Assembly: GCA_903859225.1 (NCBI GenBank)
Contig: CAIOLV010000124.1
Coordinates: 1 to 17,803, forward strand
Direction: 5' to 3'
From: an uncultured bacterium
GTDB lineage: Bacteria > Bipolaricaulota > Bipolaricaulia > UBA7950 > UBA9294
Length of the DNA stretch: 17,803 nucleotides
Positions 11,406-17,803 of this stretch are shown one piece after another. The notes under the pieces were generated by a model, which saw only the letters and a program-made list of their open reading frames with translations, searched no databases and was not told the origin of the DNA. Position 1 is the stretch's first letter; the number at the start of each line of letters is the position of its first letter. The translations under genes and the position numbers were made by a program.

Positions 11406-11483
11406 GGGTAGGAGAGTCCTTAGGGAACCTGCCCGTCACGCACGGGAAGCGAGGAAGGACGCCCTCGCTTCCCGCCTCCTTTT
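11406..11483. other. Two adjacent RNA-type hairpins between the sulfoxide reductase and acylphosphatase genes
   Basis: A 12-bp perfect stem pairs CGGGAAGCGAGG (11443-11454) with CCTCGCTTCCCG (11463-11474) around an 8-base loop. A second 7-bp stem, GGGTAGG/CCTGCCC (11406-11412 and 11428-11434, one G-U pair), sits beside it. CCCGT/ACGGG (11432-11446) is a competing pairing. On the minus strand this lies 36 bases after the sulfoxide reductase stop and probably terminates that transcript, but it has no T-tract there. The T-rich CCTCCTTTT (11475-11483) lies on the plus-strand side, where no gene ends. Confidence 0.6.
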
Positions 11484-11509
11484 CAGGTCCGCATCCGCCA
11501 CGGCGATCC

Positions 11510-11971
11510 TCAACAGAACGGAAGGAGAAGCGCGACGATCCGCTCGAGCGGCGCGACATCGGCAGCTGAGAACTGCGCGGGCTCGTTCGAGTCGACATCG
11601 AGGACGGCGACGACGCGCCCATCCTTCACGAGCGGGAGCGCGATCTCGCTCCTCGATCGCGAGTCGCACGCAATGTGCCCCGGAAAGGCGGCAACGTCCG
11701 GAACCACGACGGCCGCCCGCGTGCGGACGGCGTGCAGGCAGACGCCTTGCCCCTTGAGAACCTGGCACGCTGCCGGGCCTTGGTACGGCCCCACGTGGAG
11801 CTCGTCCTCGCCTGCAACGAAGTAGAAGCCCGTCCAGGAGTGGTGCGGCATCTTGGCATGCAGCACCGCGCTGACGGTCGCCATCGCGGCAATGAGGGTC
11901 GGCGACGCCCCAACGATCAGGCCCTGAAGCTGCCTGAGGATCCGTTCATATCGACCTCCGCGATTGATCAT
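11510..11971 (-). CDS. msrC: Free methionine-(R)-sulfoxide reductase (GAF-fold)
   Basis: This 153-residue cytoplasmic enzyme of the YebR/fRMsr family has a single GAF domain and reduces free L-methionine-(R)-S-oxide, normally with thioredoxin. Family motifs are WTGFYFVAGEDELHVGPYQG (46-65), GQGVC (74-78), and GHIACDSRSRSEIALPLV (98-115), followed by VVAVLDVDS (120-128). The three cysteines known in E. coli YebR all have counterparts: C69, C78 and the catalytic C102. The protein is slightly shorter at the C-terminus than the E. coli one and ends in another cysteine, C153. ATG 11971 is set by GGAGG (11976-11980), 4 bases upstream; the longer frame from 12025 has no such support. It lies 84 bases downstream of the Eis-like gene. 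Confidence 0.92.
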   Translation of the reverse strand: MINRGGRYERILRQLQGLIVGASPTLIAAMATVSAVLHAKMPHHSWTGFYFVAGEDELHVGPYQGPAACQVLKGQGVCLHAVRTRAAVVVPDVAAFPGHIACDSRSRSEIALPLVKDGRVVAVLDVDSNEPAQFSAADVAPLERIVALLLPFC

Positions 11972-12055
11972 CTCTCCTCCACACGCGGCCGCGACGCCAG
12001 CCGGCTCTCCCTCGCCGCACGGCATCGCCCTTCCGCCTCCGCGGCATCACCAGGC

Positions 12056-13231
12056 CTAGAAGTAGTCGGCGAGGAACGTCGTCACCCGCGGCAAGTCCTG
12101 TCCGCGATACGCGGGAAGAGCCTCCATCCTGCCCGCTGCCACCATCGTGCCGACCGTCGTGAACCCCGAGAGAACACTCGAGAGAGCGCCGATCCCGCTT
12201 CGGAGTTCGGGGCGCCCACCGGATTCCACCTGAAGGGTGCCGCCTCGCACACGCAGCGACCAGACGCCATGGTTCCACGGAGCTTGGTCGTCCGTGACGT
12301 CGACGATCACCTCGACATCGGGAGACTCGAGGCACAAGCCGTCGAGGGAGATCAGTGACACGGCGCGGACCATGAACGAGTCGACCACCTTCCGACTGCT
12401 CGCGCAATCCGTGATGTAGGGCCAGAGCTCGAGGTCCTCGGGGATATCGAATCTCACCGTCTTGATCTGATGCGACAGCCGACCGAGGAAACGGAGAAGC
12501 TCGCGCTTCGCTCCCTCATCGGCGAACAGAAACGGGTCCACGGTGATCGTTTCGTCGCCCTTCGGCTCGCGCCACACAGCATGCCCAATCAGCCCAACCA
12601 CCTTGCCGCCGCGCGAGATCTTGACGACGCCGCGCGCCGCCGTGTCCTCATGCCACGGACGCAGTTCCGTCCTACCGACCCACTCCGCGTCGCCGCGCTG
12701 CGCCAGGTTGTACTGCGACAGTGCCATGCGGTTGTAGAAGTCGCGGCTGGCAGCATCGGGAGACTCAAGTTCCTCAACCTCATACGCCGTCTCGGCCGCC
12801 GGCACGAGGAGCTGACCGGGGGGGAGTTCGAGCCGCTGGTAGCGGCAGAACTGCTCCCAACCGTACTTGCGATAGAAAGAGCGGTCGAACGGGCTGAGAA
12901 CCGAAACCTGGTGCCCCCGGTCGCGCATCGTCTCGAGGGATCTCTCCAGCAGAAGGCGCACGGCCCCGCGGCCGCGCGCCGCGAGGGCCGAGCAGACAAG
13001 GCCGATGCCTCCCATGGCCACGACGGAGGAGCGGAAGCGGATGCGGTAGTCGTAGAGGACGTAGGCGGAGAGAAGACGGCCACCGTCGTACACGCCGTAC
13101 GGCTCGGCTCCCCGCTCGATCACGTCGCGAACCCACGGCCCGACAGCCTCACGTTCAACGGCACGGAGGGTGTACGCCTGTTTGGCGACCTTCACGAGCT
13201 CATCGACATCGGTGATTGGGCGGTACTCCAT
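12056..13231 (-). CDS. Eis-like GNAT family N-acetyltransferase
   Basis: This 391-residue protein matches the Eis family: tandem GNAT folds followed by an SCP2-like C-terminal domain, about 400 residues in all. The acetyl-CoA region GGIGLVCSALAARGRGAVRLLL (74-95) differs from the usual V-x-P-x-R-R-x-G-x-G loop only in its first residues. SVLSPFDRSFYRKYGWE (110-126) is the family signature. In mycobacterial Eis a tyrosine of this FYR motif and the C-terminal carboxylate of a final Phe act in catalysis; here Tyr120 and terminal Phe391 are present. The C-terminal part (about 285-391) has DVTDDQAPWNHGVWSLRV, typical of the SCP2-like domain. The substrate is unknown, since Eis proteins acetylate aminoglycosides or lysines. 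Start ATG 13231 has GGAGGT (13242-13247). The MFS gene ends 22 bases upstream, so the two are probably one operon. Confidence 0.88.
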   Translation of the reverse strand: MEYRPITDVDELVKVAKQAYTLRAVEREAVGPWVRDVIERGAEPYGVYDGGRLLSAYVLYDYRIRFRSSVVAMGGIGLVCSALAARGRGAVRLLLERSLETMRDRGHQVSVLSPFDRSFYRKYGWEQFCRYQRLELPPGQLLVPAAETAYEVEELESPDAASRDFYNRMALSQYNLAQRGDAEWVGRTELRPWHEDTAARGVVKISRGGKVVGLIGHAVWREPKGDETITVDPFLFADEGAKRELLRFLGRLSHQIKTVRFDIPEDLELWPYITDCASSRKVVDSFMVRAVSLISLDGLCLESPDVEVIVDVTDDQAPWNHGVWSLRVRGGTLQVESGGRPELRSGIGALSSVLSGFTTVGTMVAAGRMEALPAYRGQDLPRVTTFLADYF

Positions 13232-13253
13232 GGCTGAACCTACCTCCGCCCGA

Positions 13254-14627
13254 TCATACGGCCTCCGCCGGCGCATCGCGATCCTCGGGTTCCTCCCCCG
13301 CCGGCCCGAGGGTGGTCGCTCTCGGCTCCGGCACCCATCTCAGGATGACCAGCGCCACAAGGAGGCACACCGCGGAAGCCGCAAACGTCGCCTGGTAGCC
13401 CGCCCACCGCGCCATGTACCCGCTCCCCACGCCCGCGAGAATCCACCCCGTGCCCGCAAGCCCGTTGTACAGACCGAGCGCTCGACCTCGGGTCTCCGGT
13501 TTCGCCAGCCTTGACGTAATGGCGGTTCCCGACAACTGGAACGTTGACCACGTGAGCCCGTAGACGACGAACGCGGCGACCAGGATCGGAATCGGCGGCA
13601 CCGCCTTGGTCAGTGCGAGAGTCGCCGCGGCCGTAGCGAAGAGGACCAGTCGAACGGCCAGCGCTCCCCGCTGCACGCGGAGGTTCCCCGACTCCTTGAT
13701 CCGTCGGCTCGCCCAGGGATACGCAACGACGACGGCTGCGTTCTGGACGGCAAAGAAGAGGAACACGACGCTCGACGGAAGGAGAAAACGCTCCGCAAGG
13801 AGCAACGGAAGAGGAATCCCGAACAGGCCGAGCCCGAGGTAGGCGACGACGGTCGCGAGCAGGAAGGGCTTCGTGCCGGGAGCCAGGTCGCGCTTGCGTC
13901 CCAACCCGCGGAGCTGGCGCCCAAGGCGCCGTGCATCGAACCGACGAATGGGGCCGAGCAGAACGAGGTCCACGAGCGCGCTTCCGAGGGCAACGGACGG
14001 GGCGGGCGGCGATGCCTCCACCTCCTGCGCCCGCGTGCTCGGCACGGACCGCGCCGCGAGCGCCGCAGCGGCGAACCCGCCCACGCCGATCAGCGCGAAC
14101 GTCGCCCGGAGAGCCCACAGCTCATCCACGAGGCGCCCGCCCACCGCGAGCGCCGCGCTCCCCAGAAGGAGCCCGAACACCCACCCCAAGGCGCCAACTT
14201 GGTTCAGGTGGCCGATCTTCGTCTCCCAGTCCCGCGCATCGCGGTTCTCGATCACGATCAGCACGGTCACCGAGGCGTTGGCGACCCAGAAGAGGTTCAG
14301 CGCCATGTTCAGGAGGATGAGGCTCTCGAACGTCCGTGCAAACGCCATGAGGAGAAGGCAGGCGCCCGGCACCGCGTAGCTCAGCACGATGAAGGGCTTT
14401 CGGCGACGCGCGACATCGGAAAGCCGCCCCCAGGCGAGACTGCCGAGAACACCCACCACGCTTACCAGGCTCGACAGGACCCCGAGCGAGTCGACGGACC
14501 GATGCAGGAGAGACTTGAGTGCAAGAGGGATCAGAATCGACGACGTGCCAAGCACGAGGTTGGCGAGCCCCACCGAAGCGTACCACGACTCTCCTTCACG
14601 CCACCATCCGCGAACCGACCTCCGCAT
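13254..14627 (-). CDS. MFS transporter, 12-helix
   Basis: This 457-residue inner-membrane protein has about twelve hydrophobic segments in two halves, split by a charged loop near residues 192-252. The inter-helix 2/3 signature GSLAWGRLSDVARRRKPFI (61-79) is a good form of the MFS G-x-L-(S/A)-D-R-x-G-(R/K) motif. The second half repeats a related loop, YPWASRRIKESGNLR. The C-terminal tail (from about 435) is hydrophilic and cytoplasmic. The substrate cannot be told; it may be a sugar or drug exporter. GGGAGGAA 6 bases upstream supports ATG 14627. The close link to the Eis-like acetyltransferase (22 bases) would suit a modification-plus-efflux pair, but that is inference. A TATACT -10 candidate lies upstream. 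Confidence 0.9.
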   Translation of the reverse strand: MRRSVRGWWREGESWYASVGLANLVLGTSSILIPLALKSLLHRSVDSLGVLSSLVSVVGVLGSLAWGRLSDVARRRKPFIVLSYAVPGACLLLMAFARTFESLILLNMALNLFWVANASVTVLIVIENRDARDWETKIGHLNQVGALGWVFGLLLGSAALAVGGRLVDELWALRATFALIGVGGFAAAALAARSVPSTRAQEVEASPPAPSVALGSALVDLVLLGPIRRFDARRLGRQLRGLGRKRDLAPGTKPFLLATVVAYLGLGLFGIPLPLLLAERFLLPSSVVFLFFAVQNAAVVVAYPWASRRIKESGNLRVQRGALAVRLVLFATAAATLALTKAVPPIPILVAAFVVYGLTWSTFQLSGTAITSRLAKPETRGRALGLYNGLAGTGWILAGVGSGYMARWAGYQATFAASAVCLLVALVILRWVPEPRATTLGPAGEEPEDRDAPAEAV

Positions 14628-14666
14628 CGACGTTCCTCCCTGGGGTGCCGCAGTGCGTCAGATCGG

Positions 14667-14672
14667 AGTATA
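14667..14672 (-). promoter_or_regulatory. Candidate -10 box for the MFS/Eis-like operon
   Basis: TATACT on the minus strand matches five of six consensus bases and lies 39 bases before the ATG at 14627, leaving room for a leader with the GGGAGG ribosome binding site. No convincing -35 box is seen 16-18 bases upstream, so it may need an activator or be chance. Confidence 0.35.
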
Positions 14673-14787
14673 GGCCGCGGCGAAAGGTCCCCCCGTCCTC
14701 CCTTCCAACGGATACCGGACGTCCTTCCCCTCCTGCATGCGGTCGGCTATCCTGCGTCCATCGGGAACGAACCATCGAGGAGGAGAG

Positions 14788-15306
14788 ATGACCGACGTAC
14801 TCCATGCCATTCAGAAGCGCCGCTCCGTGCGCAAGTTCACCGGTGCACCTGTCGCTCGCGAGAAGATCCTTACTGCCCTTGAGGCGGCCATGGCGGCTCC
14901 GTCGGCGCGCAACCTCAAGCCGTGGAGCTTCCTCGTCGTGACCGAGCGGCCGGGCATCGACGCGCTCTGTCGTGCGCACCCCTACGCTGGGTTCGGCGTC
15001 GACGCGGGAGCGATCGTCCTCCCATTCGGGTCGAAACGGGACCACAGGTGGTTCGACCAGGACATGGCGGCCGCGACGGAGAACCTTCTCATCGCCGTCG
15101 CCCATCTCGGCCTCGGGGCGACATGGTGCGGCATGGACGATGAGAGGCAGCCGGCCGTCCGGGCGATCGTTGGACTTCCCGAGGATCAGTTCGTCTTCGC
15201 GCTCATCCCGGTGGGAGTTCCTGCCGAGTCGCCGACGCCGCGAACGCAGTTCGAGCCCTCACGCGTGCACTGGAATCAGTTCGGGCGCACAGACACTGGC
15301 AGCTAG
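14788..15306 (+). CDS. Small nitroreductase-family flavoprotein
   Basis: This 172-residue cytoplasmic flavin-dependent oxidoreductase is of the short nitroreductase type common in anaerobes. The FMN-binding features are RRSVRKF (11-17), the APSARNLKPWSFLVV segment (37-51) and HLGLGATWCGM (106-116). VFALIPVGVPAE (136-147) precedes the C-terminal arm. The natural substrate is not predictable. ATG 14788 is set by GGAGGAG (14779-14785); the in-frame ATG at 14737 lacks a ribosome binding site and adds residues outside the fold. It is divergent from the MFS gene (160-base gap) and convergent with the B3/4 gene, with the two stop codons overlapping at CTAG (15303-15306). Confidence 0.92.
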   Translation: MTDVLHAIQKRRSVRKFTGAPVAREKILTALEAAMAAPSARNLKPWSFLVVTERPGIDALCRAHPYAGFGVDAGAIVLPFGSKRDHRWFDQDMAAATENLLIAVAHLGLGATWCGMDDERQPAVRAIVGLPEDQFVFALIPVGVPAESPTPRTQFEPSRVHWNQFGRTDTGS

Positions 15307-15992
15307 CTCGCCAGCCCTTCTTGAACGACGCGGAATCCGGCATCGTGCGCTGAGCAGGAAGCCGCCAGTGCGTCGGCAAAGCGCGCTGCCCAGCCGAGGG
15401 CGGTCTCGTCTCCGAACGACCGCGGCACATAGAGGATCGCCACGACGTTCTGCGTCCATGGCTGGATCTTGGTTGCCATGGAGTCCTTGACGGGATTCCC
15501 GCACGGCTTCCACTGCTCTGCGATCGCACAGCACACGACCACGAGGTCCTCGAGGTCGATGGACTGACCCGAGGGGTTGAACACGTACGACTCGCCGGTA
15601 CGTCCGTAGCGCAAGAAGAGCCGCGGGCCGGTGAGGTCCGCGTCGAAGATAGATCCGGGCAGTCCGGACACCAGGCTGATGGCGTTGTTCGCATCCACTG
15701 GGCCGTTGACCCTCGGGAACTCGCCACGGCGCGCCGCCTGCAGCAGGAACTCGCTCGCCGGCTTCCCGCGGCCCGTCGGCTTGTAGTCCCCGTGCCGCAG
15801 CATCGAGCGGACTTGCCCCCGAACGATCTCAGAGACGAGTGCCTCGCCGCGCCCCGCGCGGGCGAGTGATTCCTCAAGCAGCTCGAGTCGTGAGGAGGTC
15901 GCTGGCGGAACAATCCCGTCGGCCCATACAACGACCGGCAGCACTCGGGACGCCACTTCGTGGTCAACAGTAGCGATGTACGGCGCAGGCAT
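15303..15992 (-). CDS. Solo B3/4-domain protein (Phe-tRNA synthetase beta-like)
   Basis: This 229-residue protein corresponds to the free-standing B3/B4 fold otherwise found in the beta subunit of phenylalanyl-tRNA synthetase (COG3382 type). Hallmarks are HGDYKPTGRGKPASEFLLQA (67-86), FPRVNGPVDANNAISLVSGLP (92-112) with the NxxxD.NN pattern, FDADLTGPRLFLRYGRTGE (116-134), and the end motif NPVKDSMATKI (166-176). In the synthetase this region edits misacylated tyrosine. Solo copies may deacylate mischarged tRNA or bind small molecules, but their role is not settled. The start is supported by AGGAGAGGTGA, which overlaps the stop of the upstream lipoprotein gene (12-base gap), so the two are probably cotranscribed. 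The 3' end overlaps the nitroreductase stop. Confidence 0.88.
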   Translation of the reverse strand: MPAPYIATVDHEVASRVLPVVVWADGIVPPATSSRLELLEESLARAGRGEALVSEIVRGQVRSMLRHGDYKPTGRGKPASEFLLQAARRGEFPRVNGPVDANNAISLVSGLPGSIFDADLTGPRLFLRYGRTGESYVFNPSGQSIDLEDLVVVCCAIAEQWKPCGNPVKDSMATKIQPWTQNVVAILYVPRSFGDETALGWAARFADALAASCSAHDAGFRVVQEGLAS

Positions 15993-16004
15993 GGCTCACC
16001 TCTC

Positions 16005-16448
16005 CTACAGCTGCGGCGCCGACCCTTCTCGCTGGTAGTAGAAGGTGGCCGACACACCTCCTGCGTCCACCTCATACACACCCGGCTGAAGACCACGCAC
16101 CACCAGTGGAATCGTCGCCTCGAACGGCGTCTCGGCGTCGCCGCAAGTATCGGCAAGTGCCCGGCGCGTCGCCAGCTTAAGCGAGAAGACATCCCCATCC
16201 AGCGACTGCCTGACGGAGTCGATGTGCGTGCACGCATCGCGAACCACTCCGCGGACCACGGCGTTGACACGAGCAGGCGTTCCGTCGCTCACGGTGACTT
16301 CGATCGACACCACACTCGGCACGCCGTAGATGAACTCCGGGTGACTCTGCCGGGAGCCACAGCCCCCCGAGACCGCCAAGCCGAACGCACCCAGAACTGC
16401 CAAGGCGACCCGCCACATCCTCGCCGCCATTGCACATCCAGCTCGCAT
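16005..16448 (-). CDS. Small probable lipoprotein with a beta-sandwich-like domain
   Basis: This 147-residue exported protein has an N-terminal signal with the hydrophobic core VALAVLGAFGLAV, ending at SGGC, a weak lipobox that would make Cys30 the lipid site. Three in-frame ATGs (16448, 16430, 16418) could start it; 16448 is preferred because AGGGG lies 4 bases upstream. The mature part is strand-rich: SVVSIEVTVSDG, ACTHIDSVRQSLDGDVFSL, TPFEATIPLVVRGL and GVYEVDAGGVSATFYY. The spacing of C73 and C102 with the TPFE.TIPL.V.GL..G.Y.V...GV.ATF pattern recalls small exported domains of Chloroflexi-like bacteria, from memory. Its function is unknown. It is upstream of, and probably cotranscribed with, the B3/4 gene. 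Confidence 0.75.
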   Translation of the reverse strand: MRAGCAMAARMWRVALAVLGAFGLAVSGGCGSRQSHPEFIYGVPSVVSIEVTVSDGTPARVNAVVRGVVRDACTHIDSVRQSLDGDVFSLKLATRRALADTCGDAETPFEATIPLVVRGLQPGVYEVDAGGVSATFYYQREGSAPQL

Positions 16449-16456
16449 GATCCCCT

Positions 16457-16484
16457 ATCGTACCCGGCCACGGTGAGTGAACAA
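16457..16484 (-). promoter_or_regulatory. Probable promoter of the 16448 lipoprotein gene
   Basis: On the minus strand TTGTTC (16479-16484) and TACGAT (16457-16462) are 16 bases apart. The ATG at 16448 is 8 bases beyond the -10 box, so the mRNA would be leaderless or nearly so, even though an AGGGG lies in that gap. The string CGGGTACGAT is shared with the uvrB promoter. Confidence 0.45.
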
Positions 16485-16506
16485 CACGGGAACACCCCGG
16501 GCGCGG

Positions 16507-16902
16507 CTACGCGCGCCGGGCGGTGACCTCTACGCGCAAGCTCGCGTCCAGATAGCCTCTGACCGCGCATTGGTCGGCGGCCCGAGCGCAGGCGTTGACG
16601 ACCTCTCCGGGGAACTCGCTCGGCAGCATGATGACGATCTCGATTCGCGCAATCCCGTGTCCTCCCGCGTCCCGCACCGCGCTCAGCGCGAGCGAGATCG
16701 CGTCCGTCGGGAGGTTCCGGCGCTGACAGAAGGACAGGACGTAGTAGCCAGCGCAGGTGCCAAGCGATGCAAGGAACAGGTCGAACGGACTCGGCGCCGA
16801 GTTCGCGCCGCCCGCGTCCTCCGGCTGGTCGGTGTGTACACGGAACCCCTTGTACAGGGCATCGACGCGCTTCCCGCCCGGGAAGACGATCTGCATGCTC
16901 AT
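16507..16902 (-). CDS. OsmC-family protein
   Basis: This 131-residue cytoplasmic protein of the OsmC/YhfA-like family uses paired cysteines to reduce organic hydroperoxides, or is of unknown function in the YhfA branch. The family core PSPFDLFLASLGTCAGYYVL (37-56) contains the first redox cysteine C50. The second is probably C112 in AADQCAVRGYL, 62 residues later, the usual spacing. Two further cysteines (C59, C105) are extra. The opening FPGGKRVDALYKGFRVHTDQP is typical of the YhfA-like group. Start ATG 16902 follows AAGGGGG; ATG 16896, two codons later, is an alternative. The frame open from 17001 is too long at the N-terminus. It lies 58 bases upstream of the lipoprotein gene and is divergent from the 17010 transporter. 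Confidence 0.9.
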   Translation of the reverse strand: MSMQIVFPGGKRVDALYKGFRVHTDQPEDAGGANSAPSPFDLFLASLGTCAGYYVLSFCQRRNLPTDAISLALSAVRDAGGHGIARIEIVIMLPSEFPGEVVNACARAADQCAVRGYLDASLRVEVTARRA

Positions 16903-16996
16903 GAGGCACCCCCTTCCGCGGCCACAGAGTATCCCTTGCCGCCGGCCCGCGCGAAACGACGCCCCGAGGTGCCTCGTTGCCGGGTTCCGCCGCCCG

Positions 16997-17002
16997 TACA
17001 AT
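16997..17002 (+). promoter_or_regulatory. -10 box immediately before the 17010 MFS gene (leaderless candidate)
   Basis: TACAAT matches five of six consensus bases. The ATG at 17010 begins after a 7-base gap, where transcription would start, and there is no ribosome binding site. The -35 region is weak: TTGCCG at 16977-16982 gives only a 14-base spacer. The box itself contains the alternative ATG 17001, which would therefore not be in the mRNA. Confidence 0.45.
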
Positions 17003-17009
17003 GGCCGGC

Positions 17010-17803
17010 ATGCCGTCGACCGATCGGTTCGCTGCCGCCCTGCGACGCTTTCAGCCGAACGCCCGCTGGTACCTTGCCTACACGTTCTTCTCCGGCCTCG
17101 CGTTCGGAGTGTTCGGACTCTTCTACAACCTCTACGTCCTGTCCCTTGGTTTCGACCGTTCGACTCTCGGCCTGCTGCTCGCCATCCCGCTGGTCGTGGT
17201 GTGCGCCTTCGCCTTGCCCGCGGGCGCGCTTGCCCGCCGCATCGGGTACCGCAACGCTCTCGTCATCGGCCTCGCTGCTTACGCCTGCGCCATCGTGGGT
17301 CTCTGCGTCCTCCCGACCCGCGCCGGTCTTCTCTTGTTTGCGCTCGGACTTGGGGTCGGGCAGACGCTGTTCGACGTGTGCAACGCGCCGCTCGTGGCCG
17401 AGAACAGCACGGCAGCTCATCGGACTCACCTCTTCAGCACGCAGTTCGCCGTTCGCCTCTTCGCGAGCTTCTTCGGATCCCTCGTGGCCGGCGCAATGCC
17501 CGCAACGTTCGCACGACTCCTCGGCGTGGGCGCGGAAGCCCCCGCGGCGTACCGAGGAACCCTGCTCCTCAGCGCGCTGCTGCTCTGCGTCGCCTTCCTT
17601 CCTCTGCTGCGCGTGAAGGCGCAGTCCCACACCACCGCGTCAGTCCAGGATCCGATACCTCCGGCGCAGCGCACCCAGTGGGCGACTCTGTGGCGCCTCT
17701 TCATTCCGCAGATCGTGATCGGGATTGGAGCCGGAGCCCTCGTCCCGTTCCTCAACGTGTTCCTGAAGAGCCGCTTCGGGCTCTCCGACAGCGTCCTCGG
17801 GCT
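17010..17803 (+). CDS. MFS transporter, N-terminal part (3' end beyond right edge)
   Basis: There are 264 codons open to the window edge. After a short basic N-terminus (FAAALRRFQPNARWY) come hydrophobic segments at about 23-46, 55-76, 84-103 and 107-122, a pair around 145-165 and 183-200, and a start of the second half (FIPQIVIGIGAGALVPFLNVFL). The loop ALPAGALARRIGYRNALV (68-85) fits the MFS helix 2/3 motif, with Ala replacing the usual Asp. About six helices and the central loop are present, so roughly half to two thirds of the protein is in the window. The substrate is unknown. It is not closely similar by eye to the MFS protein at 13254. ATG 17010 is chosen from the TACAAT box 7 bases upstream; ATG 17001 lies inside that box. 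Confidence 0.85.
   Translation, partial: MPSTDRFAAALRRFQPNARWYLAYTFFSGLAFGVFGLFYNLYVLSLGFDRSTLGLLLAIPLVVVCAFALPAGALARRIGYRNALVIGLAAYACAIVGLCVLPTRAGLLLFALGLGVGQTLFDVCNAPLVAENSTAAHRTHLFSTQFAVRLFASFFGSLVAGAMPATFARLLGVGAEAPAAYRGTLLLSALLLCVAFLPLLRVKAQSHTTASVQDPIPPAQRTQWATLWRLFIPQIVIGIGAGALVPFLNVFLKSRFGLSDSVLG

Noticed and set aside
14700..14787. Promoter for the nitroreductase (TTCCCC ... TATCCT)
   Set aside because: The spacing is 17 bases, but the -35 box matches only three bases; not distinguishable from chance.

Overview
The window is a dense, high-GC (roughly 60-65 % by eye) stretch of bacterial chromosome. I see no mobile elements, CRISPR array, rRNA or tRNA. It holds 17 protein genes, with one cut by each window edge, and no gene-free stretch reaches 300 bases. 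Bacterial-type UvrA, UvrB and Pcm, two PKD lipoproteins with lipoboxes, and secreted beta-rich proteins suggest a double-membraned bacterium. The secreted proteins look like those of deep-branching uncultured groups such as Bipolaricaulota (Acetothermia). That placement is an impression, not a result, because no phylogenetic marker is present.

Layout. (1) At 1-548 (-) there is a secreted beta-rich protein, cut at the left edge. (2) At 783-3393 (+) lies a compact run: an archaeal-type tRNA pseudouridine-54 N1-methyltransferase (TrmY) fused to a DUF2007 domain, then protein-isoaspartate methyltransferase (pcm) and low-specificity threonine aldolase (ltaE). A hairpin terminator-like site follows. 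(3) At 3542-5957 (+) is an envelope operon: a secreted beta-rich protein followed by two PKD-repeat lipoproteins. Both junctions are ATGA start/stop overlaps, and a good terminator closes the operon. (4) At 6030-14627 (-) six genes run the same way. Read in the direction of transcription they are an MFS transporter, an Eis-like acetyltransferase, free methionine-(R)-sulfoxide reductase, acylphosphatase, uvrB and uvrA. The gaps before acylphosphatase and uvrB suggest separate promoters. (5) At 14788-15306 (+) is a small nitroreductase whose stop codon overlaps that of a convergent solo B3/4-domain protein (15303-15992, -). A small probable lipoprotein (16005-16448, -) and an OsmC-family protein (16507-16902, -) lie upstream of it. 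(6) From 17010 (+) a second MFS transporter runs off the right edge.

How the genes work together. Several genes serve repair and redox protection: uvrAB for DNA, pcm for aged proteins, methionine sulfoxide reductase, an OsmC-like protein and a nitroreductase. The other theme is the cell envelope: beta-rich secreted proteins and PKD lipoproteins.

The observations most worth following are the TrmY-DUF2007 fusion in a bacterium, and a recurring promoter arrangement in which a -10 hexamer (TACGAT, TACAAT or TAAACT) sits only 7-12 nt before an ATG, usually without a Shine-Dalgarno sequence. That arrangement implies leaderless or nearly leaderless mRNAs for trmY, uvrB, the 16448 lipoprotein and the 17010 transporter. 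Most other genes have clear GGAGG-type ribosome binding sites. I do not see a clearly new multi-gene system. The envelope operon of barrel-like protein plus two PKD lipoproteins is the closest candidate.
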